Shown one piece after another: positions 16,253 through 24,721 of a DNA stretch of 34,510 bases. Origin of the DNA: JBDKGH01 sp039798265 (GTDB lineage: Bacteria; Bacteroidota; Bacteroidia; Flavobacteriales_D; Sanyastnellaceae); assembly GCA_039798265.1 (NCBI GenBank), contig JBDKGH010000148.1, positions 1-34,510 on the forward strand, read 5' to 3'. The notes beneath the pieces were generated by a model. That model made no database searches. It had not been told where the DNA came from and was given only the letters and a program-made list of their open reading frames with translations. A program made the position numbers and the translations under genes. Every line of letters begins with the position of its first letter. The first letter of the stretch is position 1.

Positions 16253-17245
16253 ATGAACAGAACAACAATTATCCTTTTTGCTGGTGTCGCCATGTTATTC
16301 ACAGCGTGTGTACCACAGCGCAAATACGCCGAGCTCGATGAGCGCAAAAAGTCACTCGAAAGTGAAAACATAGCCCTAAAATCAAAAACAGATTCACAAG
16401 CTGCGGAGATTAAAGAGCAAGCCACTGCTATCGACACCAAAGACAAGCAAATAGCGAGTTTAATGAGCGACACGCTCACCATGGGCAAAAACAATCGTCA
16501 ACTGCGCGATCAATATGATAAGGTGAACGAACTCAATGATATTCTCAGCGCAAAAAGTAATTCCTTACTTCAAAATGCTTCTGAAGAAAACAAGAAGCTT
16601 CTCGCAGAATTAAACACCACACAAGAAAAGCTTCAGAAAAAAGAAGACGCCTTAAAAGCACTTGAAAAATCTCTAAATGAAAAGCAGGCTGCAGTTGATG
16701 AGGCCAACGCCAATCTAAAAGATCGAGAAGAGCGTTTGAAAGAAATGGAGAACTTATTGGACGCCCAAAAACAAGCCTCAGAAGCCCTTCGGGCAAAAGT
16801 ACAAGCCGCTCTTTTGGGCTTCAAAGACAAGGGCCTTACTGTGCGCGAAGAAAATGGAAAAGTATATGTAAGCATGGAAGCGAAACTTCTGTTTGCTTCT
16901 GGTTCAACTACCGTAGATCCTAATGGTAAAAAAGCATTGATCGACTTAGCCAAAGCCATCGAAAACGAAGTGGATATGGAGATTATCGTTGAAGGTCATA
17001 CAGACACTGATAAGCTCAACTCCTCATCCGTTCCTCGCGATAACTGGGAGCTAAGCGTATTACGTGCTACCGAAGTGGTAAAGATCATGACCGCCAATAG
17101 CAATGTAAAAGCCGCTGTGCTTTCTGCCTCCGGCCGCAGTGAATATCACCCAGTAGATCCAAACGACAAAGCCAAAAATCGCCGTATTGAGATCATCCTT
17201 CAACCCGATTTGGGCGAACTCTACAAGATCATTGAAGGAAACTAA
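16253..17245 (+). CDS. OmpA-family peptidoglycan-binding lipoprotein with coiled coil
   Basis: This 330-residue envelope protein has a lipoprotein signal (LLFTAC, lipidated Cys19). A long coiled coil follows (about 25-205, heptad-like Glu/Lys/Leu/Ala, e.g. KYAELDERKKSLESENIALK). The C-terminal OmpA domain (about 215-330) has LLFASGSTTVDPNG, the peptidoglycan-contacting VEGHTDTD and NRRIEIIL. Such proteins tether the outer membrane to the cell wall across the periplasm; the coiled coil would set the span. ATG 16253 is chosen because AGGA lies just upstream and it opens the lipoprotein signal; the longer frame starts inside the lysS terminator. CACCTTTG at 16222-16229 is one base off the -7 consensus. 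It ends in a bidirectional terminator. Confidence 0.9.
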   Translation: MNRTTIILFAGVAMLFTACVPQRKYAELDERKKSLESENIALKSKTDSQAAEIKEQATAIDTKDKQIASLMSDTLTMGKNNRQLRDQYDKVNELNDILSAKSNSLLQNASEENKKLLAELNTTQEKLQKKEDALKALEKSLNEKQAAVDEANANLKDREERLKEMENLLDAQKQASEALRAKVQAALLGFKDKGLTVREENGKVYVSMEAKLLFASGSTTVDPNGKKALIDLAKAIENEVDMEIIVEGHTDTDKLNSSSVPRDNWELSVLRATEVVKIMTANSNVKAAVLSASGRSEYHPVDPNDKAKNRRIEIILQPDLGELYKIIEGN

Positions 17246-17265
17246 ACCTTTCATTCGTTCAATAA

Positions 17266-17296
17266 AAAGGGGCTTCTATGAAGCCCCTTTCTTTTT
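17266..17296. terminator. Bidirectional terminator between the OmpA gene and gldH
   Basis: AAAGGGGCTTC-TAT-GAAGCCCCTTT is a perfect 11-bp stem with T-runs on both sides (CTTTTTTC on plus, TTTTTATT on minus). It serves two convergent genes. Confidence 0.92.
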
Positions 17297-17301
17297 TCTT
17301 A

Positions 17302-17769
17302 TCAATTCGATTTAGCTACTCTAAATCCAACATCGTAAATTCCTTCTATCTCCGCACTGCGCATCGCTTGCTGTATGTTCACTTTATAGTGACCTTCTAA
17401 AGGAAACTGTTTTCTTTCCTTGAAAATAATTCGATTGTCGAAAATATCACCGAGTCCCGATCCGTACCACTCTCCATTAGGCGCCGCTAAAGGGCATTCG
17501 AGAGTATCCACAGATTTCTTTCCATTCGGAAACTCCATTTCTACAAAAAGAAACAGATTAGAAAAAGGATACTCTTCGCCGTTACGAAGATTGATATAAA
17601 AATTGTTGAGTGCTACTGTGTCTTTAATGTCAAACTCAAAACTAACCGGTGCGTTATTTTTCCAAACACCACCATCAATGGATTGATTGGATTCGAAAAC
17701 AACACCTTCATCGCACGAGGTAAGTGCTAATGCCGATGCCACAGTCATACATAACAAAATGTGCTTCAT
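17302..17769 (-). CDS. gldH: Gliding motility lipoprotein GldH
   Basis: GldH is one of the Gld lipoproteins required for gliding motility and type IX secretion in Flavobacterium-like bacteria; its precise biochemical role is not settled. The 155-residue protein has a lipoprotein signal with lipobox LTSC (Cys19) followed by DEGVVFESNQSIDGGVW, then family-typical FEFDIKDTVALNNFYINLRNGEEYPFSNLFLFVEMEFPNG and GEWYGSGLGDIFDNRIIFK. Together with the PorP/SprF gene this indicates a working T9SS, and possibly gliding. It starts 3 nt after the RicT-like gene stop, so it lies at the end of that operon. Confidence 0.92.
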   Translation of the reverse strand: MKHILLCMTVASALALTSCDEGVVFESNQSIDGGVWKNNAPVSFEFDIKDTVALNNFYINLRNGEEYPFSNLFLFVEMEFPNGKKSVDTLECPLAAPNGEWYGSGLGDIFDNRIIFKERKQFPLEGHYKVNIQQAMRSAEIEGIYDVGFRVAKSN

Positions 17770-17772
17770 GAA

Positions 17773-19257
17773 TTATTCAGCTTTTGGAGCAGGATTATTC
17801 GGTTGCTCGCCACCACCACGGTTGCGATTATTGTTGTTTCGGCGATTGTTCGGGCGATTGCGGTTGCCTTGATTGGGGTTATTAGGTCTTGGTGTGCCCT
17901 CGCCTCCCTCCGTACGTTCAGGACGATCAGGACGCTTTTGCTCAGGAGGCCTTTGTTGACCTTCCGGACGGGGTTGATTCGGTTGTTGAGGACGTCCTTG
18001 ATTTGGCGGACGATTACCTTCCGGGCGATTACCACCTTGGGGTTTTCCATCGCGACGCTGTGGGCGATTGCCACGGTTGCCCTGCTCTCCTCCCTTCGCT
18101 TCCGGGCGGTTGCCTTGTTCACGACGACCGCGATTATTGTTGTTGCCTCTTCCACGATTGCCGCCTTTTGAGCGGTCAAAACGCGTCAAACTATCCTGAC
18201 CCACCACTTGCGCGAAGTCGGTTTCTTCAACAACCTCTTCCGCTTGGTTGTAAGCGTCTATATCTTCAACGGCCACACCCTTGCGGTTCATTTCTTGAAT
18301 TTCACGCACCGCTTCTACACTCAATGCAATAGGAGATTCGCCCGGTTGGTCTTCGTAAACAAAGTACATCATCCGCTTGAAAATATCTGTCTTCAAGTGA
18401 TTGGCCATACCCTTTGGAAGCTTCAAGCGAACATTATTGCTTGGTAGATCTTTGATGGCTTCTACATATTGATCCAACTCATAATTCAAACAGCACTTCA
18501 GCTTGCCACATTGGCCCGCCAACTTACTTGGATTAAGAGATAACTGCTGATAGCGTGCAGCGCTAGTAGATACCGCACGAAAATCGGTAAGCCAAGTAGA
18601 ACAACACAATTCACGACCACAAGAGCCAATACCACCTAAGCGGCCAGCCTCAACACGGTAACCAATCTGACGCATTTCAATGCGCACTTTAAACGTATCG
18701 GCATATCGCTTAATCAATTCACGAAAATCGACACGGTCGTCTGCCGTGTAAAAAAAGGTCGCTTTTGTTTTGTCGCCTTGGTATTCTACATCGCTGATCT
18801 TCATCGAAAGATCTAGTTCACGGGCAATTTGACGAGCAGTCATCATCGTGTTTTGCTCTAAAGCACGAGCTTCTTGCCAACGTTCAATATCATCTTGTTT
18901 TGCCTTGCGGTAAACTTTTCTAACCTCGTAATTATCTTTTGATTCTTTGCGTTTCATTTGAACGCGCACCAATTCACCCGTGAGACTAATCACACCAATA
19001 TCATGACCCGGTGAAGACTCCACAGCCACAACATCTCCGGGATATAAATCGAGATTATTGACGTTCCTATAAAAACCTTTACGGCTATTTTTAAAACGAA
19101 CCTCTACGATGTCGAAAGGCTTAATCCCTTCTGGCAAGTCCATGCCAGCGAGCCAATCGAAAACATCTAGTTTATTGCACCCGTAAGTGCCACAAGCGCC
19201 GTTATTCTTACAGCCGCCTGGTAATCCATTATTTGATGAACAACTCGAACATCCCAT
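17773..19257 (-). CDS. ricT: RicT/PSP1-family iron-sulfur protein with long Arg/Asn/Gly-rich tail
   Basis: PSP1-domain proteins of the RicT (YaaT) type form, in Bacillus, an Fe-S-containing complex that influences RNase Y-dependent RNA processing; the Bacteroidota role is not established. The 494-residue protein opens with a Cys-rich segment (Cys3, 6, 16, 22, 27). The PSP1 core (about 75-290) has the conserved GSCGRELCCSTWL (Cys213, 218, 219) and GQCGKLKCCLNYE (Cys250, 255, 256). From about residue 364 to the end, some 130 residues are almost entirely Arg, Asn, Gly, Pro, Gln and Glu with no hydrophobic core, that is, intrinsically disordered and strongly basic. It lies between holB and gldH, an order I recall as common in this phylum. 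Confidence 0.9.
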   Translation of the reverse strand: MGCSSCSSNNGLPGGCKNNGACGTYGCNKLDVFDWLAGMDLPEGIKPFDIVEVRFKNSRKGFYRNVNNLDLYPGDVVAVESSPGHDIGVISLTGELVRVQMKRKESKDNYEVRKVYRKAKQDDIERWQEARALEQNTMMTARQIARELDLSMKISDVEYQGDKTKATFFYTADDRVDFRELIKRYADTFKVRIEMRQIGYRVEAGRLGGIGSCGRELCCSTWLTDFRAVSTSAARYQQLSLNPSKLAGQCGKLKCCLNYELDQYVEAIKDLPSNNVRLKLPKGMANHLKTDIFKRMMYFVYEDQPGESPIALSVEAVREIQEMNRKGVAVEDIDAYNQAEEVVEETDFAQVVGQDSLTRFDRSKGGNRGRGNNNNRGRREQGNRPEAKGGEQGNRGNRPQRRDGKPQGGNRPEGNRPPNQGRPQQPNQPRPEGQQRPPEQKRPDRPERTEGGEGTPRPNNPNQGNRNRPNNRRNNNNRNRGGGEQPNNPAPKAE

Positions 19258-19323
19258 TTTTTTAAATCCATTTTATCTTCTAAGGTTCGTTTCAGTAAGC
19301 ATGTGCTTAATCAGCGGAGCAGT

Positions 19324-20463
19324 TTATTTTGCAACTGCTGCTTGTCGGCGCAACATATGATGCGTGCGCAACGACATATCCATGAACACAATTTTAGAAG
19401 ATGCGTTTCTACTAATGTCTACGTGAGCTGAGTTTAACTCTTCGAGTAAATCCTCAGCATTCAAATCGTTGATGAACGGCGCGAATTTTTGGGAAAAAGA
19501 ATACTCACTTTCGTTCATTCGAACGAGGGTATCTCCCAAATAATTTCGAAGCAAGTTCTGACGAATTTGTTCTAAAGCGTAAACAATGAACTGTTTTTGG
19601 TCTTCACGACCAAGGGCGCTTATTTCATCCACCCATTTAGTCAAAGCCACCAAGTCTCTGGAATAACAAAAGCGCATCCAAGACTGAAAAAGTACCGACA
19701 GAGCCGAATTGGCATCATCGGCATTGGAAAGGCGAAGTGCACGCCAGTAATTTCCATCCGAAAAATGAGCAATGTTTGCTGCGGTTTCCGAAGATACACC
19801 ATTTTGCTCCAATGCCTGCTGAATATCGCTATCCGCAATTTTTGGAATTTGTATCGTTTGTACCCTCGAAAGAATGGTTGGCAATATGTTCTCAATCGAA
19901 TTGGCCACCAACAAAAAGACGGTATTCTCGGGTGGTTCCTCTACAATTTTCAGCAACTTGTTAGCTGTATCCGTCTTCAGATAATCAGCCATCCAAATCA
20001 ACATAAACTTATAACCACCTTCGTACGACTTCAGCGATAATTTACGAACGATATTCCCCGCTTCGTAAACGCTAATAAGCAATTGCTTGTTATCCTCGGT
20101 AATGGTACTGCGCCAGTTTTCGATATCAAAATATGGCGACTCTTCTAAGCGCGCTCGCCATTGAGGCATATAGTCATCGGCTACCGTTTCTTCTTTACCC
20201 GCCTTATTGAAGTAAGGAAAAGAGTAATACATATCCGCAAACTGAAAGGTTTGATGCTTTCGGCAAGTGGGACACTGCCCACACGCATCCGTTTCGGTTT
20301 TATTAGGGCAGGAAATGTATTGAGCAAACGCAAGAGCAAGAGCCAAGTTACCGCTGCCCTCAGGCCCTACGAGCATGATGGCGTGCGCCAAACGACCTTC
20401 TTTGTACGAATGTCGCAGACGATTTTTAGCTTCTTCTTGTCCAATTACTTGACTAAATAACAC
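19324..20463 (-). CDS. holB: DNA polymerase III subunit delta'
   Basis: Delta' is the stator subunit of the clamp loader that opens and loads the beta sliding clamp during replication. The 379-residue protein begins MLFSQVIGQEEAKNRLRHS. It has a P-loop position reading GPEGSGNLALALA (33-45), in which the Walker A lysine is replaced by Asn, fitting a non-ATP-hydrolysing subunit. A zinc-type cluster has Cys52, 61, 64 and 67. The DnaX/HolB block KLLKIVEEPPENTVFLLVANSIENILPTILSRVQTI follows, then the C-terminal collar domain. It is 29 nt downstream of recO and 66 nt upstream of the RicT-like gene. Confidence 0.93.
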   Translation of the reverse strand: MLFSQVIGQEEAKNRLRHSYKEGRLAHAIMLVGPEGSGNLALALAFAQYISCPNKTETDACGQCPTCRKHQTFQFADMYYSFPYFNKAGKEETVADDYMPQWRARLEESPYFDIENWRSTITEDNKQLLISVYEAGNIVRKLSLKSYEGGYKFMLIWMADYLKTDTANKLLKIVEEPPENTVFLLVANSIENILPTILSRVQTIQIPKIADSDIQQALEQNGVSSETAANIAHFSDGNYWRALRLSNADDANSALSVLFQSWMRFCYSRDLVALTKWVDEISALGREDQKQFIVYALEQIRQNLLRNYLGDTLVRMNESEYSFSQKFAPFINDLNAEDLLEELNSAHVDISRNASSKIVFMDMSLRTHHMLRRQAAVAK

Positions 20464-20492
20464 TGTTCACTAGTTTACGGGTGCAAGATAGA

Positions 20493-21215
20493 TCACACCG
20501 AATGGAAAACCTCATGAAGAATAGATAAGGATTGAATATTTCGCAAATTTTCTAAGTGGATCTGCAAGTACTGCATCAAACCCTCTAGCAATGCGCGTCT
20601 TACCGCGGCGGGATGCCTCACATTGCGCACTGTTTCATAGTCCTCTTCCACCATGTCTAACAAGGCTGTCGACGCCTCTATTCCTAATGCCTGCGGGCAA
20701 GGAACATTTTTAGGGTAAAAAACGCCCTCCTTTAAATCGAAGATCGCATCTTCCTCTCCATTTCGCTGGGGATAAAAGCCGTACTCCTTGCTCAACTCTA
20801 GCAAAAACCATATCGGAAAATTGCGAACATCCTCTTCCTGATCCAGTAGGAGCATGGCTTTAACGATCAGTTGATACAAGTCTACGTTTTGATAATCGTC
20901 GTGAATGGTTTTGTATAAAACCTCATCCATAAACAACGCGATCGCGCTTTTTACTGGGTTAAAGGGAACATCGGTATAATGCACTGCCAATCGCAGATCC
21001 TTCAGGGTGTTCATAGCTCCCGATTCCTTTAGCTTGCTGTCAAACTCCACCACATTCATGGGCTGCAAAAGAGGAAGCACCGATTTTTTGGGGTTGGTCC
21101 CTATTCGAATCAAAAAGGTTTTCAGCCCGAATTCAGCGGTAAAAACCCTGCAAATCAACGACTTATCGTTGTAGCGAAGTTGATGCAAAACTATACCTTG
21201 GTGCTTGGAAATCAA
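20493..21215 (-). CDS. recO: DNA repair protein RecO
   Basis: RecO helps load RecA onto SSB-coated single-stranded DNA in the RecFOR pathway and anneals complementary strands. The 240-residue protein has the N-terminal OB domain (KHQGIVLHQLRYNDKSLICRVFTAEFGLKTFLIRIG) and the helical C-terminal domain (ALFMDEVLYKTIHDDYQN, FLLELSKEYGFYP). The four-Cys zinc site seen in some RecO proteins is not present, which I recall as usual for Bacteroidota. A TAAATTTG box sits 43 nt upstream. It heads a likely recO-holB-ricT-gldH operon. Confidence 0.92.
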   Translation of the reverse strand: MISKHQGIVLHQLRYNDKSLICRVFTAEFGLKTFLIRIGTNPKKSVLPLLQPMNVVEFDSKLKESGAMNTLKDLRLAVHYTDVPFNPVKSAIALFMDEVLYKTIHDDYQNVDLYQLIVKAMLLLDQEEDVRNFPIWFLLELSKEYGFYPQRNGEEDAIFDLKEGVFYPKNVPCPQALGIEASTALLDMVEEDYETVRNVRHPAAVRRALLEGLMQYLQIHLENLRNIQSLSILHEVFHSV

Positions 21216-21258
21216 TGGATTAATGATCTAACGGTAACTCTGTCCACAATTGGTGGTT

Positions 21259-21266
21259 CAAATTTA
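21259..21266 (-). promoter_or_regulatory. Bacteroidota -7 box (TAAATTTG) for recO
   Basis: This is an exact TAnnTTTG match on the minus strand, 43 nt before the recO ATG. No clear -33 TTG element is present. Confidence 0.45.
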
Positions 21267-21553
21267 AGTACTTACATTTCTTTTTTTTGGTAGAAACATA
21301 TGCACATTTGAATGCTCCAATGGAGTAAATCTTTCTCTTCGCAAAAATGAACCTCTGATATAGAGAAAAAGACATCATTCCTTCGGGGGTGATGTATGTT
21401 TAAAGTTAGGTTAGGCAGGGCAGTCGTAAGGCTGCCCTGTGCTTTTTGCAACTTTCTGGTTTTTCTGGCGTACAAAGTCGCAAGCAAAAAACCTTTCATT
21501 CACAAAAGTGAACGCAGTAAAAAGTTAGAACACTCTACAAACACTGCGTAATA
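21267..21553. other. Intergenic stretch with several hairpins; possible small RNA or structured leader
   Basis: Together with the recO leader this makes 338 bp without a convincing gene. It holds CATCA/TGATG around a CCTTCGGGG apical region near 21374-21395. AAAGTT (21402-21407) and AACTTT (21450-21455) enclose a perfect CAGGGCAG-N8-CTGCCCTG stem (21416-21439). GGTTTTT-CTG-GCG with CGC-AAGCA-AAAAACC forms a second stem (21458-21493). TTCAC-AAAA-GTGAA lies at 21499-21512. CTTTTTG follows the strongest stem and could be a terminator T-run for a transcript starting upstream. The function is unknown. Confidence 0.5.
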
Positions 21554-24500
21554 ATGAAAGCACTTTTATCAACTATCGCTATTGCCCTCCTTTTCCTTGG
21601 AGCCAATGCTCAAAGCCCTGGCGAAGTTTCTGGAGGTCTTGTTCTTTGGCTCAACGCCGACAACGGCACAGCCGAAACCAATGATGGTGATCTCATCTCC
21701 TCTTGGAACGACCTCAGCGGTCAACTCAACCATGCTACCCAAGGAACACTAGCTTCTCGCCCTCGTTTGCGCAAGTTTGCCTTCAATGGTCACCATGCGT
21801 TAGAGTTCACTGGTCAAAGTTCATTGAACGTAGATCTTACCGACATCAGTAATTCGGCCTATACCGTTTTTGCAGTTGTTAAACTTTCACCCGCAGTGGC
21901 CAGTGGAAAGTATTTTATGGGTGTGCAACAAACATCTCCTGTTGGCCTTCATTTAGGCTACCCAACCGGTGGATTACTTCGATTCAATCAAGCGGGAAAC
22001 TCTACGCAGTTAGTTTCGCCCGTTTATAATGCTGCCACCGAAACTCCTCGCTTGATCATTGCAGAAGCAAGTGCCACAAGTGGCCGAACACTTTCTGAAA
22101 TTATAGATGGAACGCTCACGAGTTCTAACAACGCAACCACCACATTTTCTTCCTTCGCTTCGCAAGGCGTCATAGGTAAAGGATATTCTACTACAGGTTT
22201 CCCAGGATTTATTGCTGAAATAATTGTGTACAACCGTTCGCTTTCGGCACTGGAGAAAAATCAAGTTTCTACTTATCTATCGTGCAAGTATGGAACGACT
22301 ATTCCAATTGCTCAACACCAATATTTCACACATAGTGATTATGCTAATGACCTCGCCGCCATCATCCAAAACGACAACCAGCTGCTTGCTCAATCAGCAA
22401 CGACTAGCGAAAACAGTGATGAAATTTTGTCTATTCTCAACTGCAGCGATCTTGACAACAATGAATATTTGATCGTTGGTAACGATGGGGAAGCCACTTC
22501 ATTTATGAATGAGCTTGGACTCTTGTGTGATGTAAAAGAACTCATGCAACGCAGCTGGAGAGTAGATCACCAAGGCAACGTAGGAACCATACAAATGCGT
22601 TTTGACCTCAGCGGTATTGATTGCGACGGCTCCTTGGTAAAACTGATAATCGACGAAGAAGGAGATGGTTTTTCGAATGACTCACCCATAGTGGGAACAT
22701 TCCAAGATCCTTATCTCACTTTCAACTTCGTGACATTACCAGACAACGCCATTTTCAGCCTGGTACAAACGGTTGACACCTGGTACGCTGTTGCTAGTGG
22801 CAATAGCTCATCCGCCATTTGGTCCGATCACATCGGTGGAGATGCAGTAGCTGTTGTTGATTGGTGTAATGATGTAAACATCACCATTCCCGCCGGCTTT
22901 ACCGTTACTGCTAATGGTAATTTAAGCTGTCGTCATTTCGAATTGGCCAGCGGTGCTACATTCAATGCAGGAAGCAACGAACTAAATGTAGCAGGCGATT
23001 TCACTATCGGAGGCACCTTCAGCAGTGGAACAGGAACACTTATTTTAAGCGGTACAGAAGATCAAGACATTGTTACTTCTTCTGTAACCGATTTGAATAG
23101 AGTAACCTCCAATTGCACGGCAACAGTTTATATCGGCGGATCCGGAATTCGTATGAAGTCTCTTTTGCAAGTAAATGCGGGAACTCTTAATACAGGAGGC
23201 TTGCTCACTGTTCTTTCAAACGCAAGTACTCAAGGTGCCATCGGTCCACTTACTACTGGCGACCTTGTGGGCAATATTACCATGCAACGTTTTCATCAAC
23301 GCACAGCTACGGGCTGGGTAAGTTTGGGCAACTGCATTCAAAGCAAAACACTGAACGATTGGAACGATGATTTGCTCCTTACCGGTTTTGCGGGTTCCGA
23401 TTTGCCGGCTTACGGTTTTAACAACGTGCAGTATTATAACGAACCAACAATAGGAGGAACCAACAGTGGATTCTTCGGTGTACTTTCTATCAACCACTCC
23501 ATTTCAAACAAATCAGGGTTTTTCGTTTACATGAGCACGGGAGCTATGAACATAGATGTGGATGGAGCCATTTTCAAAGGAGATCAAAACCTACCTGTAA
23601 GCTATACCAATACTGGTAATCCTTTGGCAGACGGTTGGTCGCTAGTCAGCAATCCATACCCATGCGCCATTGATTGGAACAGCGCCGCGTGGACTAAAAC
23701 CAATATCAATAACGCACTTTATGTTTGGAACGCGAACAACGCTCAACACAGCAGCTATGTAGGCGGAGTAAGCACCAACGGAGGATCTAATATTATCCCT
23801 AGTTCGCAGGCGTTTTTTGTAGTAGCCAATGCCCCAGCCCCTTCACTTGTAATTCAAGAAAACGCTAAGACCACTAGTCAAGGTACATTTAGGTCAAACC
23901 CATTGGAAAACGTAGTGTTAAAATTCCGCACCGCCGACCAAACCATCAGCGATGAAGTGGCGATCCGTTTTTCTTCTGACGCCAAAAAAACATTTGACCC
24001 AGAGTTAGACGCTTTCAAAATGAAAAGCCTTGACCAGCATGCACCATCGCTCACTCTTTTTGATCAAGAGAAAACAGAATATGCGATTCAATCTGTCCCC
24101 TTTGAGGAGGAAATGATTATTCCTCTTTCAATTCAAACAGAAAACGGAGCTCGCGTACCATTTAGCTGGGAAGGCATAGCCGACCTCAACCAATACCACG
24201 TATATCTTGAAGAGTTAAAGACTCATCAAATAGTAGATTTAAACGCTGTAAAACAATTGGAACTAAAATCCAATAACGCAGAAAACAACACTCCAAACTA
24301 TCAGTTGATTTTCAAAAAAATCCAATCAAACCCATTGGTCAACCCAAGTCCAACAGCTTATGTTGGTGCAGGGAACCTTAATATTCTTTTCCCAGAAATA
24401 CATAGCAGCAAAACCGACATTTACGTGTACAATATCTACGGACAAGAAGTGTTAAAGGCAGCCAACAAAAAAGTTGACCAAGGATATATTCAACTACCAT

Positions 24501-24580
24501 TTGCAGCAGCCGCGGGACAATACATTGTGCGCATAGTAGAAGGTCAAACACAAACAACTATTGCTGTGCAAGTGCATTAG
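21554..24580 (+). CDS. Large secreted LamG-like protein with type A-like T9SS sorting domain (paralog 1)
   Basis: The 1008-residue protein has a signal peptide (1-19, cut before QSPGEVSGG). A concanavalin/LamG-like domain spans about 25-235 (GLVLWLNADNGTAETNDGDLISSWNDLSG). A conserved block follows (about 240-380, CKYGTTIPIAQHQYF to SWRVDHQGNVGTIQMRFDLSG). Next is a beta-repeat region (DVNITIPAGFTVTANGNLSCRHFELASGATF), and then a segment with TLNDWNDDLLLTGFAGSD and GWSLVSNPYPCAIDW, common in T9SS cargo. The last ~80 residues, DIYVYNIYGQEVLKA...GQYIVRIVEG, form a type A-like sorting domain. LamG-like domains often bind glycans, but no catalytic motif is visible. It is followed by a strong terminator and its tandem paralog. 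Confidence 0.88.
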   Translation: MKALLSTIAIALLFLGANAQSPGEVSGGLVLWLNADNGTAETNDGDLISSWNDLSGQLNHATQGTLASRPRLRKFAFNGHHALEFTGQSSLNVDLTDISNSAYTVFAVVKLSPAVASGKYFMGVQQTSPVGLHLGYPTGGLLRFNQAGNSTQLVSPVYNAATETPRLIIAEASATSGRTLSEIIDGTLTSSNNATTTFSSFASQGVIGKGYSTTGFPGFIAEIIVYNRSLSALEKNQVSTYLSCKYGTTIPIAQHQYFTHSDYANDLAAIIQNDNQLLAQSATTSENSDEILSILNCSDLDNNEYLIVGNDGEATSFMNELGLLCDVKELMQRSWRVDHQGNVGTIQMRFDLSGIDCDGSLVKLIIDEEGDGFSNDSPIVGTFQDPYLTFNFVTLPDNAIFSLVQTVDTWYAVASGNSSSAIWSDHIGGDAVAVVDWCNDVNITIPAGFTVTANGNLSCRHFELASGATFNAGSNELNVAGDFTIGGTFSSGTGTLILSGTEDQDIVTSSVTDLNRVTSNCTATVYIGGSGIRMKSLLQVNAGTLNTGGLLTVLSNASTQGAIGPLTTGDLVGNITMQRFHQRTATGWVSLGNCIQSKTLNDWNDDLLLTGFAGSDLPAYGFNNVQYYNEPTIGGTNSGFFGVLSINHSISNKSGFFVYMSTGAMNIDVDGAIFKGDQNLPVSYTNTGNPLADGWSLVSNPYPCAIDWNSAAWTKTNINNALYVWNANNAQHSSYVGGVSTNGGSNIIPSSQAFFVVANAPAPSLVIQENAKTTSQGTFRSNPLENVVLKFRTADQTISDEVAIRFSSDAKKTFDPELDAFKMKSLDQHAPSLTLFDQEKTEYAIQSVPFEEEMIIPLSIQTENGARVPFSWEGIADLNQYHVYLEELKTHQIVDLNAVKQLELKSNNAENNTPNYQLIFKKIQSNPLVNPSPTAYVGAGNLNILFPEIHSSKTDIYVYNIYGQEVLKAANKKVDQGYIQLPFAAAAGQYIVRIVEGQTQTTIAVQVH

Positions 24581-24605
24581 TGCTCCGCCCATCATTTTCC
24601 TAATA

Positions 24606-24636
24606 AGCCGGTCGTTATTCGCGACCGGCTTTTTTA
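24606..24636 (+). terminator. Rho-independent terminator between the two LamG-like paralogs
   Basis: AGCCGGTCG and CGACCGGCT form a perfect 9-bp stem with a 7-nt loop and a run of T. The second paralog is therefore transcribed from its own promoter. Confidence 0.93.
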
Positions 24637-24650
24637 TTTCCCAAAAGACC

Positions 24651-24705
24651 CTGGTTTCCTAAAACGAGAATTTTATTCCTAAAAATGTAACCACTGGTTT
24701 CCTAA
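24651..24705 (+). repeat. Three phased TTCCTAA elements upstream of paralog 2
   Basis: CTGGTTTCCTAA occurs exactly at 24651-24662 and 24694-24705, and the core TTCCTAA recurs between them at 24676-24682. Core-to-core spacings are 20 and 23 bp, about two helical turns. This suggests a multi-site operator, but no binding protein can be named. Confidence 0.5.
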
Positions 24706-24721
24706 TCCCGTAAACACCCCC

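Noticed and set aside
17761..18332. Plus-strand open frames of 136 and 147 codons opposite the RicT-like tail
   Set aside because: They are by-products of the low-complexity Arg/Asn/Gly/Pro coding sequence on the other strand. Their composition is repetitive and they have no start context.
21272..21499. Minus-strand open frame of 75 codons between recO and the LamG-like gene
   Set aside because: The product resembles no known protein, and the DNA is dominated by inverted repeats. A structured RNA or leader explains it better.
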